A DNA stretch of 64,000 nt from Beta vulgaris subsp. vulgaris (taxonomy: Eukaryota > Streptophyta > Magnoliopsida > Caryophyllales > Amaranthaceae), in assembly GCF_026745355.1 (NCBI RefSeq), contig NC_079209.1, forward strand, positions 4,076,507-4,140,506. The letters are read 5' to 3'. The notes under the pieces were generated by a model. It saw only the letters and a program-made list of their open reading frames with translations, did no database searches and was not told the origin of the DNA. How positions within the stretch are numbered: position 1 is the stretch's first letter; every line of letters starts with the position of its first letter. Below, piece by piece: positions 46,474-59,740 of this stretch. The position numbers and the translations under genes were made by a program.

Positions 46474-49400
46474 TTACAATCCGAAGTTAAATATTCCATA
46501 CAATAACTGGGGGGGAGTGGGGAAAATCCTAGTTACAAAGCTATCATCATCCATGATCCTACAAGCTTTGGCCATGTGATCCGCTACTTGATTGAAATGC
46601 CTGCTACAATGTTTAATCTGAAGTTCCGGGCTCTTAGTAGTCCACTGCCTGCATACGTTAATCAAATTAGAAAACAAGTCAGACTGCCACCCTTTGAGGA
46701 GCTGGATCGCGTCCCTTACAGTCAGAGTATATAATAGCCGTCGGGAGGTTATACTTCTCCACAAGGCAGAGGGCTTCAAATATTGCTAAAATTTCCGCTG
46801 CAAGGGAGTTGTTAGTATAAATCTTTTTCCCAAAACCCCAAACCCATTGGCCATAACTATTACGAATCACACCACCAATCCTTGCGGCCCTGGAAAGTAC
46901 CAACAAAAGATGCATCAACATGTATCATCAAGGACTGCTGCGGATGGGCAAATATGAGTGGATCCCTAGTTATAGTAGGCGAACTTGTGGCATTAAGGTG
47001 TTCCTTCATCCTAACTCTAGCCCTGAAGCATATCACCCTGAAAGGCGATGAATTTTGGTTTTTGAAGACACAGTCATTCCTATCCTTCCAGATTTCATGA
47101 CAAAGATAGGGAAACAGGCACCCCCAAGGAAGCTCCCAAAAGCTCTCCTTCGAATGCATATTCTCCCTAATCCAATATCTAAAGTCTGGGTTCGTTCCTA
47201 CAGGCATCCCAGGCCATCCCCAGACCTCCCTACTTTGGCTACACTCCCGAATAATGTGGGCACTATGCTCCTGGTGGGACTGACATCTGGGACAAGAAGG
47301 GTCTTGGGTCATACCTCTAACCACCAGAAGGTGCCTATGGGGGATGCGGTCGTGCCAAAAAAGCCACGTGAAGAATCTAATTTTTGGTTCGCACATACCC
47401 TTCCATATCCACATCAGGTCATCTTGCGAAGTTTGCAAGATGGGGAGTTGGGCCATGTAGGCCCTTTGAAGCATGAAGCCTTGTGATTAACAAAGTTAGG
47501 GATAAGGAGATCCCCGGGTGCATTCTGAGGGGGAGGAATGATACTAAGAATACGATTCTTGAGACATATTGGGAGAGAAAGAGTAAGGGACGATAAGTCC
47601 CACATACTAAGGCATACTAGGCTATCAACCTTTCTACCACTCTCCTCAAGGCTAAAAGGACCTTGAACCCACCCACACAACGGGCCTATTGAGAGCCAAT
47701 CATCATACCAAAAGTCAATGCTTCTACCATCCCCTAGACTCCATGAGCTATTTTCTCTCAGCAGGTCCCACCCTTGCCCTATATTTTTCCAGGTCACCGA
47801 CCCATTTTGGAACTTAATCACCTGATTTCTGTACATGTACTTTGAGCGAATGCACTGCTGGGCCAAGTTAGTTTGGGATTGCGCTAACTTCCAACCAAGT
47901 TTGGCCATGTACGCTCTATTCATAAGTTTCTGACTTCTAATACCCAACCCCCTGATGTTCCTTAGGCATAAAGGTGATTTACTTACTAACCAAATGAATT
48001 TTCTTTCCCCCCCCCCCTCCTCGCCCCATAGGAAGTTGTTACAGATTGAGTCAAGGTCATTGAGGGTACTAGCCGGGAGGGAGGTAGCCTGCATATAATA
48101 AGTCGGGATAGTTGATAGGGTTGAGGAGATAAGACACATCCTACTTGCTTTAGATAAGAATTTTGTTTTCCAGTTTGCCAGTCTAGCTCTGACCTTCTCT
48201 ACAATAAACTGGACCTGACTTCGAGAGGGGAGCTTGTGAGAGATTGGAAGGCCCAAGTAAGTCCCTAAGTTTGTGGTCTCCTCCACATTAAGGGTTTCCA
48301 TGAAGAGGTGTTTATGTTCAGCCGGGGTGTTAGGGGAGAAAATGAGTTTGCTCTTGGCTTCATTAATTTTTTCCCCAGAGTCGTTACAGAACCTCTCAAG
48401 CACTCATCGAACGTCAAAAGCAGTATCCTCCTCCACCCGCCCAAATAGAAGGAGGTCATCAGCAAAGAGGAGGTGGGAGATCGGGACTTTCCCTCTCCCG
48501 ACCCAGAAGGGGGTCCAGTCTTTATTCAGACAAGCTTCATTAATTCTACTGGTCAGGGCTTCGAGGCAGATATTGAACAGGTATGGGGACATAGGGTCCC
48601 CCTGTCTAAGACCCCTGGAATTCTTGAACTCATCTGACTTGCGACCGTTAATTAAAATACGAGAGGAAGCCTTAAAAATACAACTCATAATGAGTTCAAT
48701 GGCCGGGGAGTCTACCTGAAGGTTTAGGAGACATTCCCTAACAAAGGCCCACTCAATTCGGTCGTAGGCTTTTTCTAGGTCGATTTTTAAAACAAACCAG
48801 CCCCACTTGCCTTTCTTCTTCTACATTGAGTGAAGCACTTTGGAAGCGACCACAAGATTGATGTCCGGGCCCCTACCCTTTATGAAACTATTCTGGTTAT
48901 GGGCGATCCAGTTCGGGATTAGCGGCTTAAGGCGGGTAACGAGGATCTTTGTGACAAGCTTGTAGAGCGTGTTACACAGACTTATGGGTCTGAACTGCTT
49001 GACCGTTTCCGGGGAATTTTGCTTAGGAATGAGACATATCAGTGCCTGGCAAAGGTCCTCGGGAACCCATTCCTGCCTAAACCACTTGCACCCGTCCTTA
49101 CACACATCATCCCCTATAACATCCCAAGTTTTTTGGAAGAAAACTGAGTGGAACCCATCAAGCCCAAGAGTCTTAAGGAGTTTCATACTAAACATAGCCC
49201 TCTTAATTTCCATGTGGGATGGTTCAGAGCCTACATTACTTCCCATACTAACCCCTGAGCCCACAACCCACTGACAAGCTACTTCATCCGTAGAGTATAC
49301 GTCCTTGTAGAAAGTTAGGATTAGGTCATCAATATCCCGCTGGTCCCTCACCTCATTCCCGACATTATCCCTTAAGCTATTAATTCTGGAGGCGTTTCGC

Positions 49401-50503
49401 TTAATAATGACACTTCTATGGAAGAACCTCGTGTTACGGTCCCCCTCCCCAACCCTATCCATTCGGCTCTTTGCTTTCTAAAGAGCCTCCTCCTGGTCCA
49501 AGGTTTCTATAAGGTCTTTTTGGAGATTGCATTCTAGGTCTTGGTGGAAGGGAGATGTAGGGTGGGTCTGGAGGTAAAGTTGAGTACCCTTCAACCTAGC
49601 TAAAAGGTGGCGCTTCCTACGATAGACATTTCCAAAAGTTGAGTGATTCCACTCGATGAGAATTTCCCGAAACGAATTTAGGATTTCTTGAATCGAAGAA
49701 GACTATCTAGGCCATTTAGATAAAGCGGTCTCTCGAAATCTACTATCCAGGAGCCACATTGGTTCGAAGCGAAACGACTTTTCGCCTTGAACAAACGAAT
49801 CAAACTGGAGCTTAAGCAGGATAGGGCAGTGATCAGAGGTGATTCTCGGAAGGTGCCACAGGTTCGCATTAAGGAATAACTGGATCCACTCAGTATTAGC
49901 CCAGGCTCTATCAAGTCTATCTAAGATAGGGTTAATTTTTCTTTTGTTGGTCCAAGTAAACTTTGGCCCATTGAACCCCAGATCTACAAGCTGACAGTTG
50001 TCCATAGTGGAGGCAAAGAGCTCGGCTTTCTTTCTAGACACTGGACGACCTCCCAGCTTTTCACTTTGATTAACAACATCATTAAAGTCCCCTACAACTA
50101 GCCAAGATTACCCTAAGTTCTGAGCAAAATTCACTAACTCATGTCATAAGTTTTGACGAATATGAAATTTAGGACTAGCATAAACTGCCATAAGCACAAA
50201 AGAAGTATTAGTAGAACGTACCTCTACCACACCATAGACTCCCTGAGCACCTTCTCCTATCACATGGAAATCCAGGATGTGCGATTTCCAGAGCAGGATG
50301 ATGCCCCCCACAAAACCATCAGGTTCAAGCACATGCCACGAATCAAACCCCAAATCAGCAATAATAGCATCAGTCTTCTCCCGACCAACCCAAGTTTCCG
50401 CCAGGACCACAAATGAAGGATGGTGTTGCTGCATAAGTAGTCTGAAATTCGGTTTGAAGGAGGGCCTAGCCAACCCTCGCACGTTCCAGAATAGCACAGT
50501 CAT
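46474..50503 (-). pseudogene. LINE ORF2 (endonuclease, RT, zf-RVT, RNase H) with several frame breaks
   Basis: It starts at 50503 (MTVLFWNVRGLARPSFKPN), five bases after the ORF1 stop. The endonuclease is in two pieces, 50503-50144 and 50041-49703 (NPILDRLDRAW, SDHCPILL). The RT is in 49462-48821 (FRPISLCNTLYKL), 48688-48404 (RGLRQGDPMSPYLF, LLFADDLLLF near 48460) and 48403-47414. zf-RVT is in 47474-46860 (CPRCQSHQEHSAHIIREC). RNase H is in 46921-46474. At least six stops or shifts separate the pieces, so the protein cannot be made. Confidence 0.85.
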
Positions 50504-50507
50504 TCCT

Positions 50508-52015
50508 TTATGTAATGGTGTTTTGTCGAGGAGCATCTTTAAGATCCCCTCGTTTCCTACCACCCATGGGTCTACTTTGGCTCCGATTTGTGGACATGTC
50601 CAGGCCCTCCTGTGTGGCCAAAGCACCAACTCGGCTTCTCGAGGGTTTTTTCTCCCTTTTACCTCGACCCATGTTGCTATAATCCCCAGCTGTTTCATCG
50701 GAAGGTGCAGACGTGCAAGTAGCAATGCATTGCAGTTGCTGCTTGCAATCATGCGCACGTCCCTTTGTTTCACCATGATCAGTGTTCGAATCATGGGTAG
50801 AGGCAGCAGGTCCACACATGGTCCCAGGCTTGCCAGCATGGCTCTTTCTTCGGCCTCTACTTCTACCTCTTTCTCTACGAACCACTTTAAAAATATTTTC
50901 ATGCTTTGGGGAAGATGATCTGCATCTAGAACTTGAGGGACATGAGCCGGGCGGAACTTGGAATTCGAGTACATCATCAAATGATTTGCTATTTCTGCGT
51001 TTAAAGCCGGGTTGGCAATGAGTGCTTTCACTTCCTTGAACGTTAATTTCGTGTGGAACTCGTTCGGGTGTTCCAGACAATTGGGAAGATAATATTCCAC
51101 CTCTTCCAGATTGAGCTCCGGTTTGAGCGGACGGACTGATCGTGCGAACAGCACTGGGTTGCGTGGGGATACGATCATCACCCGAGGCTTTGGTGGCGAG
51201 TTGGGCGGTGACAAAGGAGGGGGAGGGGAGAGTGATCCTGACAGGTCGAGATATACTGGGTCGCTGGGCATCCACATTTTCAGAGAGGGGGTTAGAGTTT
51301 TTAGTGAGAGATGTGTTTACCAGATTTTTTGTAGGAGAAGAACTGGTTCTGGGGGGTTTAAATAAGGGGGACGAAAGAGAGAGGGGGTTGTCTGAGGCCA
51401 TGGATTCCAACTAGACCAGGTACAAGGTGATGGGAGGGATGAGATGGATTTGATGGAGTTGCAGGTAGTTTGAGTAAGTTCGGCTGACACCTCCCCCTCT
51501 CCCACGCTTTTTTCGGAAAAATACAGGAGGAGGAGGGTACTTCTTCTTGAATTGATTGGAGCGCCTAAATGGGTTATTCCCCAACTTCTGAAGATTTTGG
51601 AAATCTTCAGCACCCCTGGGAGTATGCGTGTGCAGAGTAAGGGTCCCATCTTGGCCTCCTTTTTCTCTCTCCTGAACAGGATCAATCACATCCCATTTTT
51701 TGGGCGTCCACCTAGGCTTAGATGTGGGCCTTCCTTTTTTATTTTCTTTTTCCAAGTGAACTCTATTATTTTTTTCTTTCCCCCTACGTAAACCCATGAA
51801 GGTTCTTTTTGGATTTCTGAGTTCAACTTCTTCCTATCTCCATTGATACCAGTGGCTTGAGCTTGACCCATCTCCACTTTGTTTTGTGGGCAATTTTTAA
51901 AGTTATGGCCAACTTTCCTACACATAGGACATAACCAAGGGGACTCCGAATACACTAAATCCTGACATGTAGCTCCCACCCATGCCCGACCCGGGACGCA
52001 CCGATTCGCTTCCAT
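50508..52015 (-). pseudogene. LINE ORF1 with CCHC zinc knuckle, decayed
   Basis: Pieces at 52015-51686 (CPMCRKVGHNFKNC knuckle), 51797-51411 and 51410-50508 continue one another after frame changes. The rest is basic, Ser/Pro-rich linker. DUF4283 should lie upstream (52020-52800), where only broken frames remain. ORF1 ends with TAA at 50510-50508. Confidence 0.65.
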
Positions 52016-52931
52016 TAGAACACAGACAGAAGTAAAGCGTTTCCGTTCACCATCTAGGGAATGCGTATCAATTTTTATTAAACTACGTACCTATGGAATT
52101 CCCTATTGCTTGCAGAATGTCTTTTCAAAAGAATTCAAGAGGCAGTTCAGGGAGACTTACCCAAATAGGGTAATGAGAGATAGCAGCTAGGGAAGGTTTG
52201 AATCCCGCTTTCCAGGCTTGGACCCAAACAAGATACCCCATTACAAACCATGGGCGTCCGGCGTGAATTCGGGACTACTCCTCCGGCAAATCATATTTCA
52301 TGTTGTAGAACCCCTTCCCCAAGGAGATGAGATCCACAGTTGTCTTCCACTTCCATAATTTTTGTAGCTCCTTCTTTAGGAAATCATGCGAGAACGATTT
52401 CCCCACAACCTTGCAAATGATGGCTTCCTTCCATGGTGTCACAAGGTCCCAATATTGGCTTTAGGATATCAAAATAAACACATCGTCCTCGTGACAATGC
52501 TTGGGTTGAGATTCTGCAAATGGGACCTTCATTCCTTGCAATGGAACAATTTCTGAAATTCAATAAGGGTATTCACTTTGAACCTGGGTACTTACGTCTT
52601 TAAAAGACCTGGCATCCTGGCAGAATTTCGGCGAGGAATCTAGCGAGAGGCGGCCGACGAAGGGGACGATGACGTTAGCATCTGCTTGAACCTCTGGGTT
52701 TTGCTTCTGGAGACTCTGGCTAGGTGTCTCTCTTTGGGCCTTGAGGGCGGGTGTGGGAATTTTCTATGGTGTTACAAGGGGAGGGAGGGGAGAGGATTCT
52801 CTCTCCTCTTTCTCTCTCATCTAAAAGTATATAAGTTGTGATATGGATGTAATTTACCTGTCTTTACAACACTTGTTTAATTACTTGATGTATTAACTGT
52901 TACGTTTGTGCTCGTATAATATGCGGGACAG

Positions 52932-52984
52932 GGCTTTTGTGTCGAGGTACGAACCATGCAAGTTCTCTTCCAGAATTTTGACAT
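52932..52984 (+). pseudogene. MON2: MON2-like exon (GFCVEVRTMQVLFQNFDM)
   Basis: Acceptor GGGACAG, donor GACAT|GTAAGA; 53 nt. It reads GFCVEVRTMQVLFQNFD and donates AT to the split Met codon completed by the next exon at 54124. Both phases fit the neighbouring MON2-like exons, strong support for a former contiguous gene. Confidence 0.78.
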
Positions 52985-54166
52985 GTAAGATTTAGTACCA
53001 TTCTTGTCTCACTTTATTCAGTCATAATGACTGATTTCCATAATGTGCTTGCTTTTAAGGACCTAGTTTGATGCTAATAGCCAAAGTACGTCACTTCTTC
53101 TTTTCCCAATACATCTAAATCATTTACAAAAAAAGAGCTAGCCACAGAATAACTAAAACAACTAAATTTAGGCATGAAGCTAATTGACTCCATGGGAGAA
53201 GCACCAAGATCTGTTATCCAGACTTGAATGAGTATGTTAGACTGAAAGCGAAAGCTGGTGAATTTACTGGATAAAAAATATGGATGTGTATGTTCTCAAA
53301 AGAGGCTGAAGCCGGAGTTTTGTTCTTTAGCTGGTTTCCTTTCGTTTTTCATTTTACTCAGAGGATGTGTGGACTACTTTGAATCTTCCTTCATTCTCTA
53401 ATATAATTCAGCTTCGTTTTCTCTTATGCAAGTCCAATCACTCAATCAGTCACATTTACTTGACAATAAAAGGGATGAGATAATACCCAATAGCTTATAG
53501 TTTTCTCCTAAAGTTTCTAGATATCTCCTGGGTTTCTTTTGAAGTTGATGTTTTGGGTAGTAGTATCAGCATTTGCCACCACTCCTCTCACCTCCATGGT
53601 GGCATGGCCTCATTAGCATCCCCTATTTAAACTCTTGACTCTAACCTTTCTACATAAAACACTTATGCCCTGTTCTTCAAACTTAATTTCAGTTCACTTC
53701 ATATGACTGCACTTCAGTTAATTTCATTTCAACCCGATTCAATCCAATTCAATTCATTTGCACTATGGTTTAGTCCAAAGAATAGAGCCTTATTTCCTAG
53801 AGTTCGTAACCCTACTCGACAATGAGAAGTGATGAGATCCTTCAAATGAACTTAGAGGGCTAGTGTAGGTTGTGTGAGGCTTTGCTAGAGGTCCAATGTC
53901 TGTGATATCTACCACAGATAGTTTTTGCATCATTCAACCATTGTTTTACTCCTAGGTGTTTTATGATCATCCATCATCTTCATTTTATTTTATTAATTTT
54001 TATTATTTTATATGTTTGTGTGCATTCACTATTCAATAAGTGGCAAAATGTTATGCAAAACATCTTGTTTTGGGCCAGTTTTTGCTTACCAATATGGCCT
54101 AAGCTATGATCTGATTTTTCTAGGAACCCGAGCAACACAAATGTTATGGAGAACATTGTGAAAGCC

Positions 54167-57100
54167 TGAACAATTCAGTATGAATTGATTTGATCAAGAA
54201 AGAAGAGAGAGAGAAGAGAGAATTTAGAGAGAGAATACAAGAGAGAAAATTATATCTCTCAATGTAATGATCTGCCTTTCATATATCATGAGGATGTATT
54301 TATATACAAGTATGCTGATTAACTACTTTAAGAAGAGAGAAGCTAACTAACTTGTAATACAATAACAGAAAGACTAACAACCATAACAAACTTAATTTAC
54401 AGTGTAACAGCTTATCACCCCCCCTTCAAGTTGGACATGGGGATGAAACAAGTCCAATCTTGGAACTAAGAAAGTAATGCTGATCTGATCCCAATGGTTT
54501 TGTCATTATATCAGCAAGCTGTAACCCAGTTCTGATGTGAAACAATTGAATAAACCCAGAGTGAACATTTTCACGAACATAGCATACATCCAATTTCAAA
54601 TGCTTAGTCCTTTCATTGACACAATGATTTTCAGCAATGTGTTTGGCAGCCTTATTGTCACAATACATAGGAATTGGTTGAACAACAGAAACCTTCAAGT
54701 CTTCTAAAATGCCTTGCAACCATGCCACTTCACTAGTTGTTTGGCTAAGACTCCTATATTCAGCCTCAGCTGAACTCTTAGAAACAACCTTCTATTTCTT
54801 TGTTTTCCAGGAAATAAGAGATTTACCTAGAAAAATGCACCAGCCAGTTAAGGATCTCCCTGAGTATGCACAAGTGCCCCAGTCTGCATCACTAAACCCA
54901 GTAAGCTGAAGATCAGAATTAGAAGAGTAGAAAAGACCATAGTTGAGAGTCCCTTTAAGATATTGCAAAACATGTAGAGCTGCTTTAAAATGAGGAACTC
55001 TAGGAGTATGTAGAAATTGACTGAGCTGCTGGACTGAATAAGAAATGTCAGGCCTAGTCATATTGAGGTACAACAATTTGCCAACTATTCTTCTATAGGA
55101 CTCTGCATCAGAAAGAAGCTCTCCATCATCAAGACTCAATTTTAATCCTTTTGGTAAAGGAAAGGAAGAAGTATGACAGTTAGTCATCTGAGTATCTTGC
55201 AATAAATCCAAGATATACTTTCTTTGATTTAAAAGAATACCAGTAGAGTCTCTGGTGACTTCTATACCCAAGAAGTATTTAAGTTCACCAAGGTCTTTAA
55301 TAGTAAAAGCACTGTGCAAACTATCTTTGAGATGTTGAATAGCAGTAGCACTATCACCAGCAATCAATAGATCATCTACATAAGCCACTACTGCAGTGAA
55401 AGAGTGATCATCTTGTCGAGTAAACATAGAAGAATCACTAGCTGATTGAACAAAACCAGCTGCAAGAAGAAACTTGCTGAGTTCCAGATTCCATTGTCTG
55501 GAAGCTTGTCTCAATCCATAAAGAGACCTTTTTAATTTGCAAACAAGACCTGGTAGAGCTTTAGAATACCCTGGAGGAGGAGACATGTAGACTTCCTCAT
55601 CAATAAACCCATGTAAAAAAGCATTGTTAATGTCCAATTGATGAAGATGCCAATGCTTTGCTGCAGCTAAAGCTATAAGAGTTCTGACAGTGCTGAATTT
55701 TGCAACAGGACTAAAAGTTGACTTGAAATCTTTGCCCTTGATTTGCTTGTCTCCCCTGGCAACAAATCTAGCCTTGCACCTTTCAACATTCCCATCAGGT
55801 TTAAATTTAACCTTATAGACCCATTTACAGCCTATAACATGTTTATCTGGTGGTAAGGGAACAAGATCCCATGTTTCATTAACTTCCAAAGCAAAAATTT
55901 CATTTTCCATGGCTGCAATCCATTGTGGATCATCTTTGGCTTGTGAATAACAAGAAGGCTCATAGGTGTGGGAAATAGGAAGAACATTAAGTGAAAGAGA
56001 AGTATTAGAAGGAGGCAGATGTAATTTGTCAGGTAAAAAAAAAATAAGAAAGTTTTGTAGGAAGAGATTTCAATCTAGTAGATTGTCTGATTGGTTGAAT
56101 GAGAGGTGGTAAATCTGTATTGAGAGTAGGAGTAGTATCTGGAACAGAAGGTGAAGAAAGAGAAAGAGAAGTAGAATCAAAAGGAGGTATATTGTGATGT
56201 GAAGAAGATGAAATAGAAGTAGGAGTAGATGTAATTGAAGGATCAGAAGTAGAGATAGATGAAGGAGTATCAGGTGAAGGAAAGGAAATAATAGGTAAAG
56301 AAGGAGAAAATATAGTGGTAGGAGAAGAAATAGAATGAAATGGAAACACAGTTTCATCAAATATGACATCTCTACTTAAAAACACTTTGTGAGTTTGTAA
56401 ATCATAGAGTTTACATCCCTTTTGAGCATAGGGATAGCCTAAAAGAATGCATTTTCTGGATTTAGGTGCAAATTTATCAAGAGTTTTTATGAAAGGATAA
56501 CATAAACAACCAATGACTTTAAGATGTGCATAACTAGGCTTTTTGTTCATAAGAACTTCATAAGGAGAAAGCCATTTGAGGACTTAACTAGGCATGAGAT
56601 TAATGAGATATGTGGCACTCAATAAACAATCCCCCCAAAACTTCTTTGGTAAATTTGCATGAAATTGGATGGCCCTAGCAGTTTCCAAAAGATGTTTGTG
56701 TTTCCTTTCTACCCTCCCATTTTGTTGTGGGTTATTAGGAATAGATTTTTGATGAACAATGCCATGCTGAGCAAAAAGAGAAGAACAGGTCTGTTGAACA
56801 ATTTCAGTACCATTATCGGTTCTTATGGTTTTAATAGAAGTGTGAAAATGATTTTGAACATAAGCAAGGAAAGCAGACACAATAGAAGGTACTTGTGTTT
56901 TAGTTGTCAATAAGTGTGTCCAAGTAGTTCGACTACAATCATCTAATATAGTTAAGAAATAGGTAGCTCCAGTATAACAAGGTGTTCTATAAGGACCCCA
57001 AAGGTCAATGTGAACAAGATAAAAAATCTTAGTAGCATGGGAAGAAGATAAAGAAAATGGAAGTTTATGATGCTTTGCCATTATACAAGCTTCACAATGC

Positions 57101-59289
57101 ATATTATCTAATGAAGAAAGATCAAGAAGATCTGTTACATGTTTCATCTTAGAAACAGACATATGACCTAGCCTTGCATGCCAAATACACAATGTTGGTT
57201 TTACATGTGTTACATTGACAGAAGAATTATTAGCCAAAAACTGAGAATTATGTACAATAGGAGATGAACTAGAGTAGGAAACATTGAACTTGTAGAGACC
57301 TGAATGTCTGATCCCAAGTGCTGTGACCTCTTTAGTTAAAAGGTCCTGAAACAAACAGCAAGTTGGTTTAAAAATGGCTATAAGATGATTTTGATCAAGA
57401 AGTTTGCCTACTGAAAGCAAATTGTGTTTGAAAGAAGGAATAAATAAGACATGTTGTAATGTAATTTGAGAAGAAAGAATAACAGTTCCAGCTTGATGTA
57501 CTAAAGTGATAGTACCATCAGGTAAGCCAATTTTAATTGGATGAGGAAGAAAAGATAGAGATGCAAAAAGATGTACATTATATGCCATATGATCTGCTGC
57601 ACCAGTATCAATAATCCAAGCATCAGAAATAGGAGAATTCATTATAGCATTAACAGAAGAAGCAGATGATATACCTGCAAAATTCACTGATGTTTCAGAA
57701 AGAGAACCAGAACCTCCAGTAGGTGTATTATGAGCAATTTTCATTACTTCTTGACATAAAGCCAGAAGTTTAGGATCAATGTGAGCATGAGAGGTACTTG
57801 GCTGCTGAGAAATATCAAAATCCAGAGGAGTATGACCAAGAATGCCTGGTTCATGGACAGATACAGTGGCAGCCATTTTGTTCTTGCCTTTGAGAACTGA
57901 ATACCAGTCAGGATAACCAACAAGTTTGAAATATTGATCTATTGTATGACCTTTCAGTTTGCAATGATCACAGAATTTGTCAGATTTATCAACCTTAAAT
58001 TTCTTGTAATCTCGCTTTGGAAGAGGTTTGACAGAAGGTTTTGAAGCCATATAAGCACTAGTTTCTGCTGAAGTGAAATTAGTGGAAGAAGAATTGAGTT
58101 GTGATTGTTTTTCTACTTGTTGTAAAGTATAGTAGACTTTGTTAACAGGAGGAAGAGGATCTGTACTAAGAATATTTGTGGTGACTTGGTCATAAGAAGG
58201 ATTCAAACCAGTAAGTAACTGAATCAACTTCAAACGTTGATCAGCTCCAAGAATTTTTTTCAGAATACCACAAGTGCAGGAATTAAGAGCACCACAAGTA
58301 CAATCCGGTAAACCTTCCAAAGCATTCAATTCATCCCAAATACGTTTCATCTTGCTATAATATTCAGCTATTGAGGCATTTTCTTGTTGTAAAAGAATAA
58401 GAGTTTTATGGAGTTCAAAAATCTGAGGCACATTAGAACGTCCATATCTCTCAAGAATTTCAGACCATAATTGATGAGAGGATTCAACAAACAAGAAATT
58501 TTCAGCAATAGACTTTTGCATTGAGTTAATCAGCCAAGAAAGTACCATATAATCATTGCGAATCCATTTGTGATGATTACTGGATGTAAGAGGTGGCTTG
58601 ACAAGAGTTCCATCCAGAAATCCAAGCTTATTGCGTGCAATCAACGCCATCTTAACACTTCTGCTCCAATTTATGAAGTTATGACCAGTAAAAGTATGTG
58701 TTGTTAAACACATTGATGGAGAATCATTTCCAGTTAAGAAGTATGGATCATCAAAATTAACAGCTAATTGAGATTGATGTTCGTTTGAATTTCTAATATT
58801 AACATTTGAATTTTCTGTTTCAGTGTTTTCAATCGCCATAGAAAGTGATTGAGATTCAATCAGTTTAATTGAATCAGAATAAGAAGAATCGATTGAAGAT
58901 TATCAATCAATTAGAAAGATAATCAAACTGGATTTGTTTATCAGAAAACAGTTTGATTAAAGAAGAAGAAATCAGCTACAATCAGCTGAATTTTAGAGAA
59001 AATTTGCGGAATTTGCTACAAACGTAGCTCTGATACCATGAACAATTCAGTATGAATTGATTTGATCAAGAAAGAAGAGAGAGAGAAGAGAGAATTTAGA
59101 GAGAGAATACAAGAGAGAAAATTATATCTCTCAATGTAATGATCTGCCTTTCATATATCATGAGGATGTATTTATATACAAGTATGCTGATTAACTACTT
59201 TAAGAAGAGAGAAGCTATCTAACTTGTAATACAATAACAGAAAGACTAACAACCATAACAAACTTAATTTACAGTGTAACAGCTTATCA
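54167..59289 (-). mobile_element. Young Ty1/Copia retrotransposon
   Basis: 5123 bp with LTRs 54167-54417 (3' LTR) and 59039-59289 (5' LTR), each 251 bp and differing at one base (A versus T). LTR ends are TG...CA on the + strand. The target duplication is AAGCC at 54162-54166 and 59290-59294. The primer-binding site TGGTATCAGAGC abuts the 5' LTR (59038-59027). The polypurine tract GAAGGGGGGG abuts the 3' LTR. Inserted antisense to the MON2-like exon. Confidence 0.97.
54426..58839 (-). pseudogene. Copia gag-pol polyprotein (gag, protease, integrase, RT, RNase H) with three breaks
   Basis: Starts at 58839. Order: gag; zinc knuckle with CX2CX4HX4 but Tyr where the last Cys should be (CDHCKLKGHTIDQY); protease AWIIDTGAADHM; integrase HHCC zone (WHARLGHM..CEACIMAKHH) and DDE core (VHIDLWGPY, RTDNGTE); RT YVDDLLIAG (about 55370); RNase H GFSDADWGTC, then CDNKAAKHIAENH near the end. 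Breaks: in-frame TAA at about 56586-56584, a one-base length change in a T10 run (about 56035-56044), and an in-frame TAG at about 54794-54792. Element protease order before integrase before RT marks Copia. It is probably inactive alone but could be mobilised by a relative. Confidence 0.93.
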
Positions 59290-59740
59290 AAGCCCTTGCA
59301 CGTGTTGTGTCTAGTTAACAGGTAAGAGTTGCAAGGTATCTTTGCACCTTGCTCCATCCAAATTTGTTTCATCTCCACCAATGACTACCTTTCTCTTCTG
59401 TTGATATCTTACATGAATGCTGGAAAACACTGGTACCGTTGTTTTGTAAGAGATTTTTTGTGTGTGATATTGATTCACCAAAAATTTCTATTGCCATCTG
59501 ACTGTAGCGTATCTGTTGGAGCTTGCTTGTGACCTTTTGTGGTATTTTTTGCCTTACATTTACTATGTTTGAAAATCATTGGCCGGGAGTGTCATAAATG
59601 TTTCTCGGCTCAGTAGGAAGTCTTCTGGGCAGTATAGTGATTTTAACATTCTCATTCTTAGGTGAAGTAATATTGGCACATAATGCATAAATGCCTTTTT
59701 AAATGCTAATATCTAAGTTATTACATTTCACATGTTGTAG

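Larger units (their letters stand above)
46420..52854 (-). mobile_element. Decayed full-length L1-type LINE in a MON2 intron
   Basis: The target duplication TACCTGTCTTT is at 46409-46419 and 52855-52865. The poly(A) tail is the T-run at 46417-46426. ORF1 (zinc knuckle) and ORF2 (endonuclease, RT, RNase H) are present but broken many times, so it is older than the LINE at 24831. Without it the host intron would be about 93 bases. Confidence 0.85.
54124..59321 (+). pseudogene. MON2: MON2-like exon split by a Copia element
   Basis: The exon parts are 54124-54166 and 59295-59321 (70 nt without the Copia and one target duplication). The acceptor is TTTTCTAG and the donor AACAG|GTAAGAG. It reads NPSNTNVMENIVKALARVVSS, a clear MON2 segment, with the Copia inserted between the codons for Ala and Leu of KALA. 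An in-frame TAA at 59316-59318 lies before the donor. Copia insertion and stop each disable the gene. Here it is followed directly by the LFESS exon at 59741; in the family several hundred residues lie between, so exons are missing. Confidence 0.8.
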
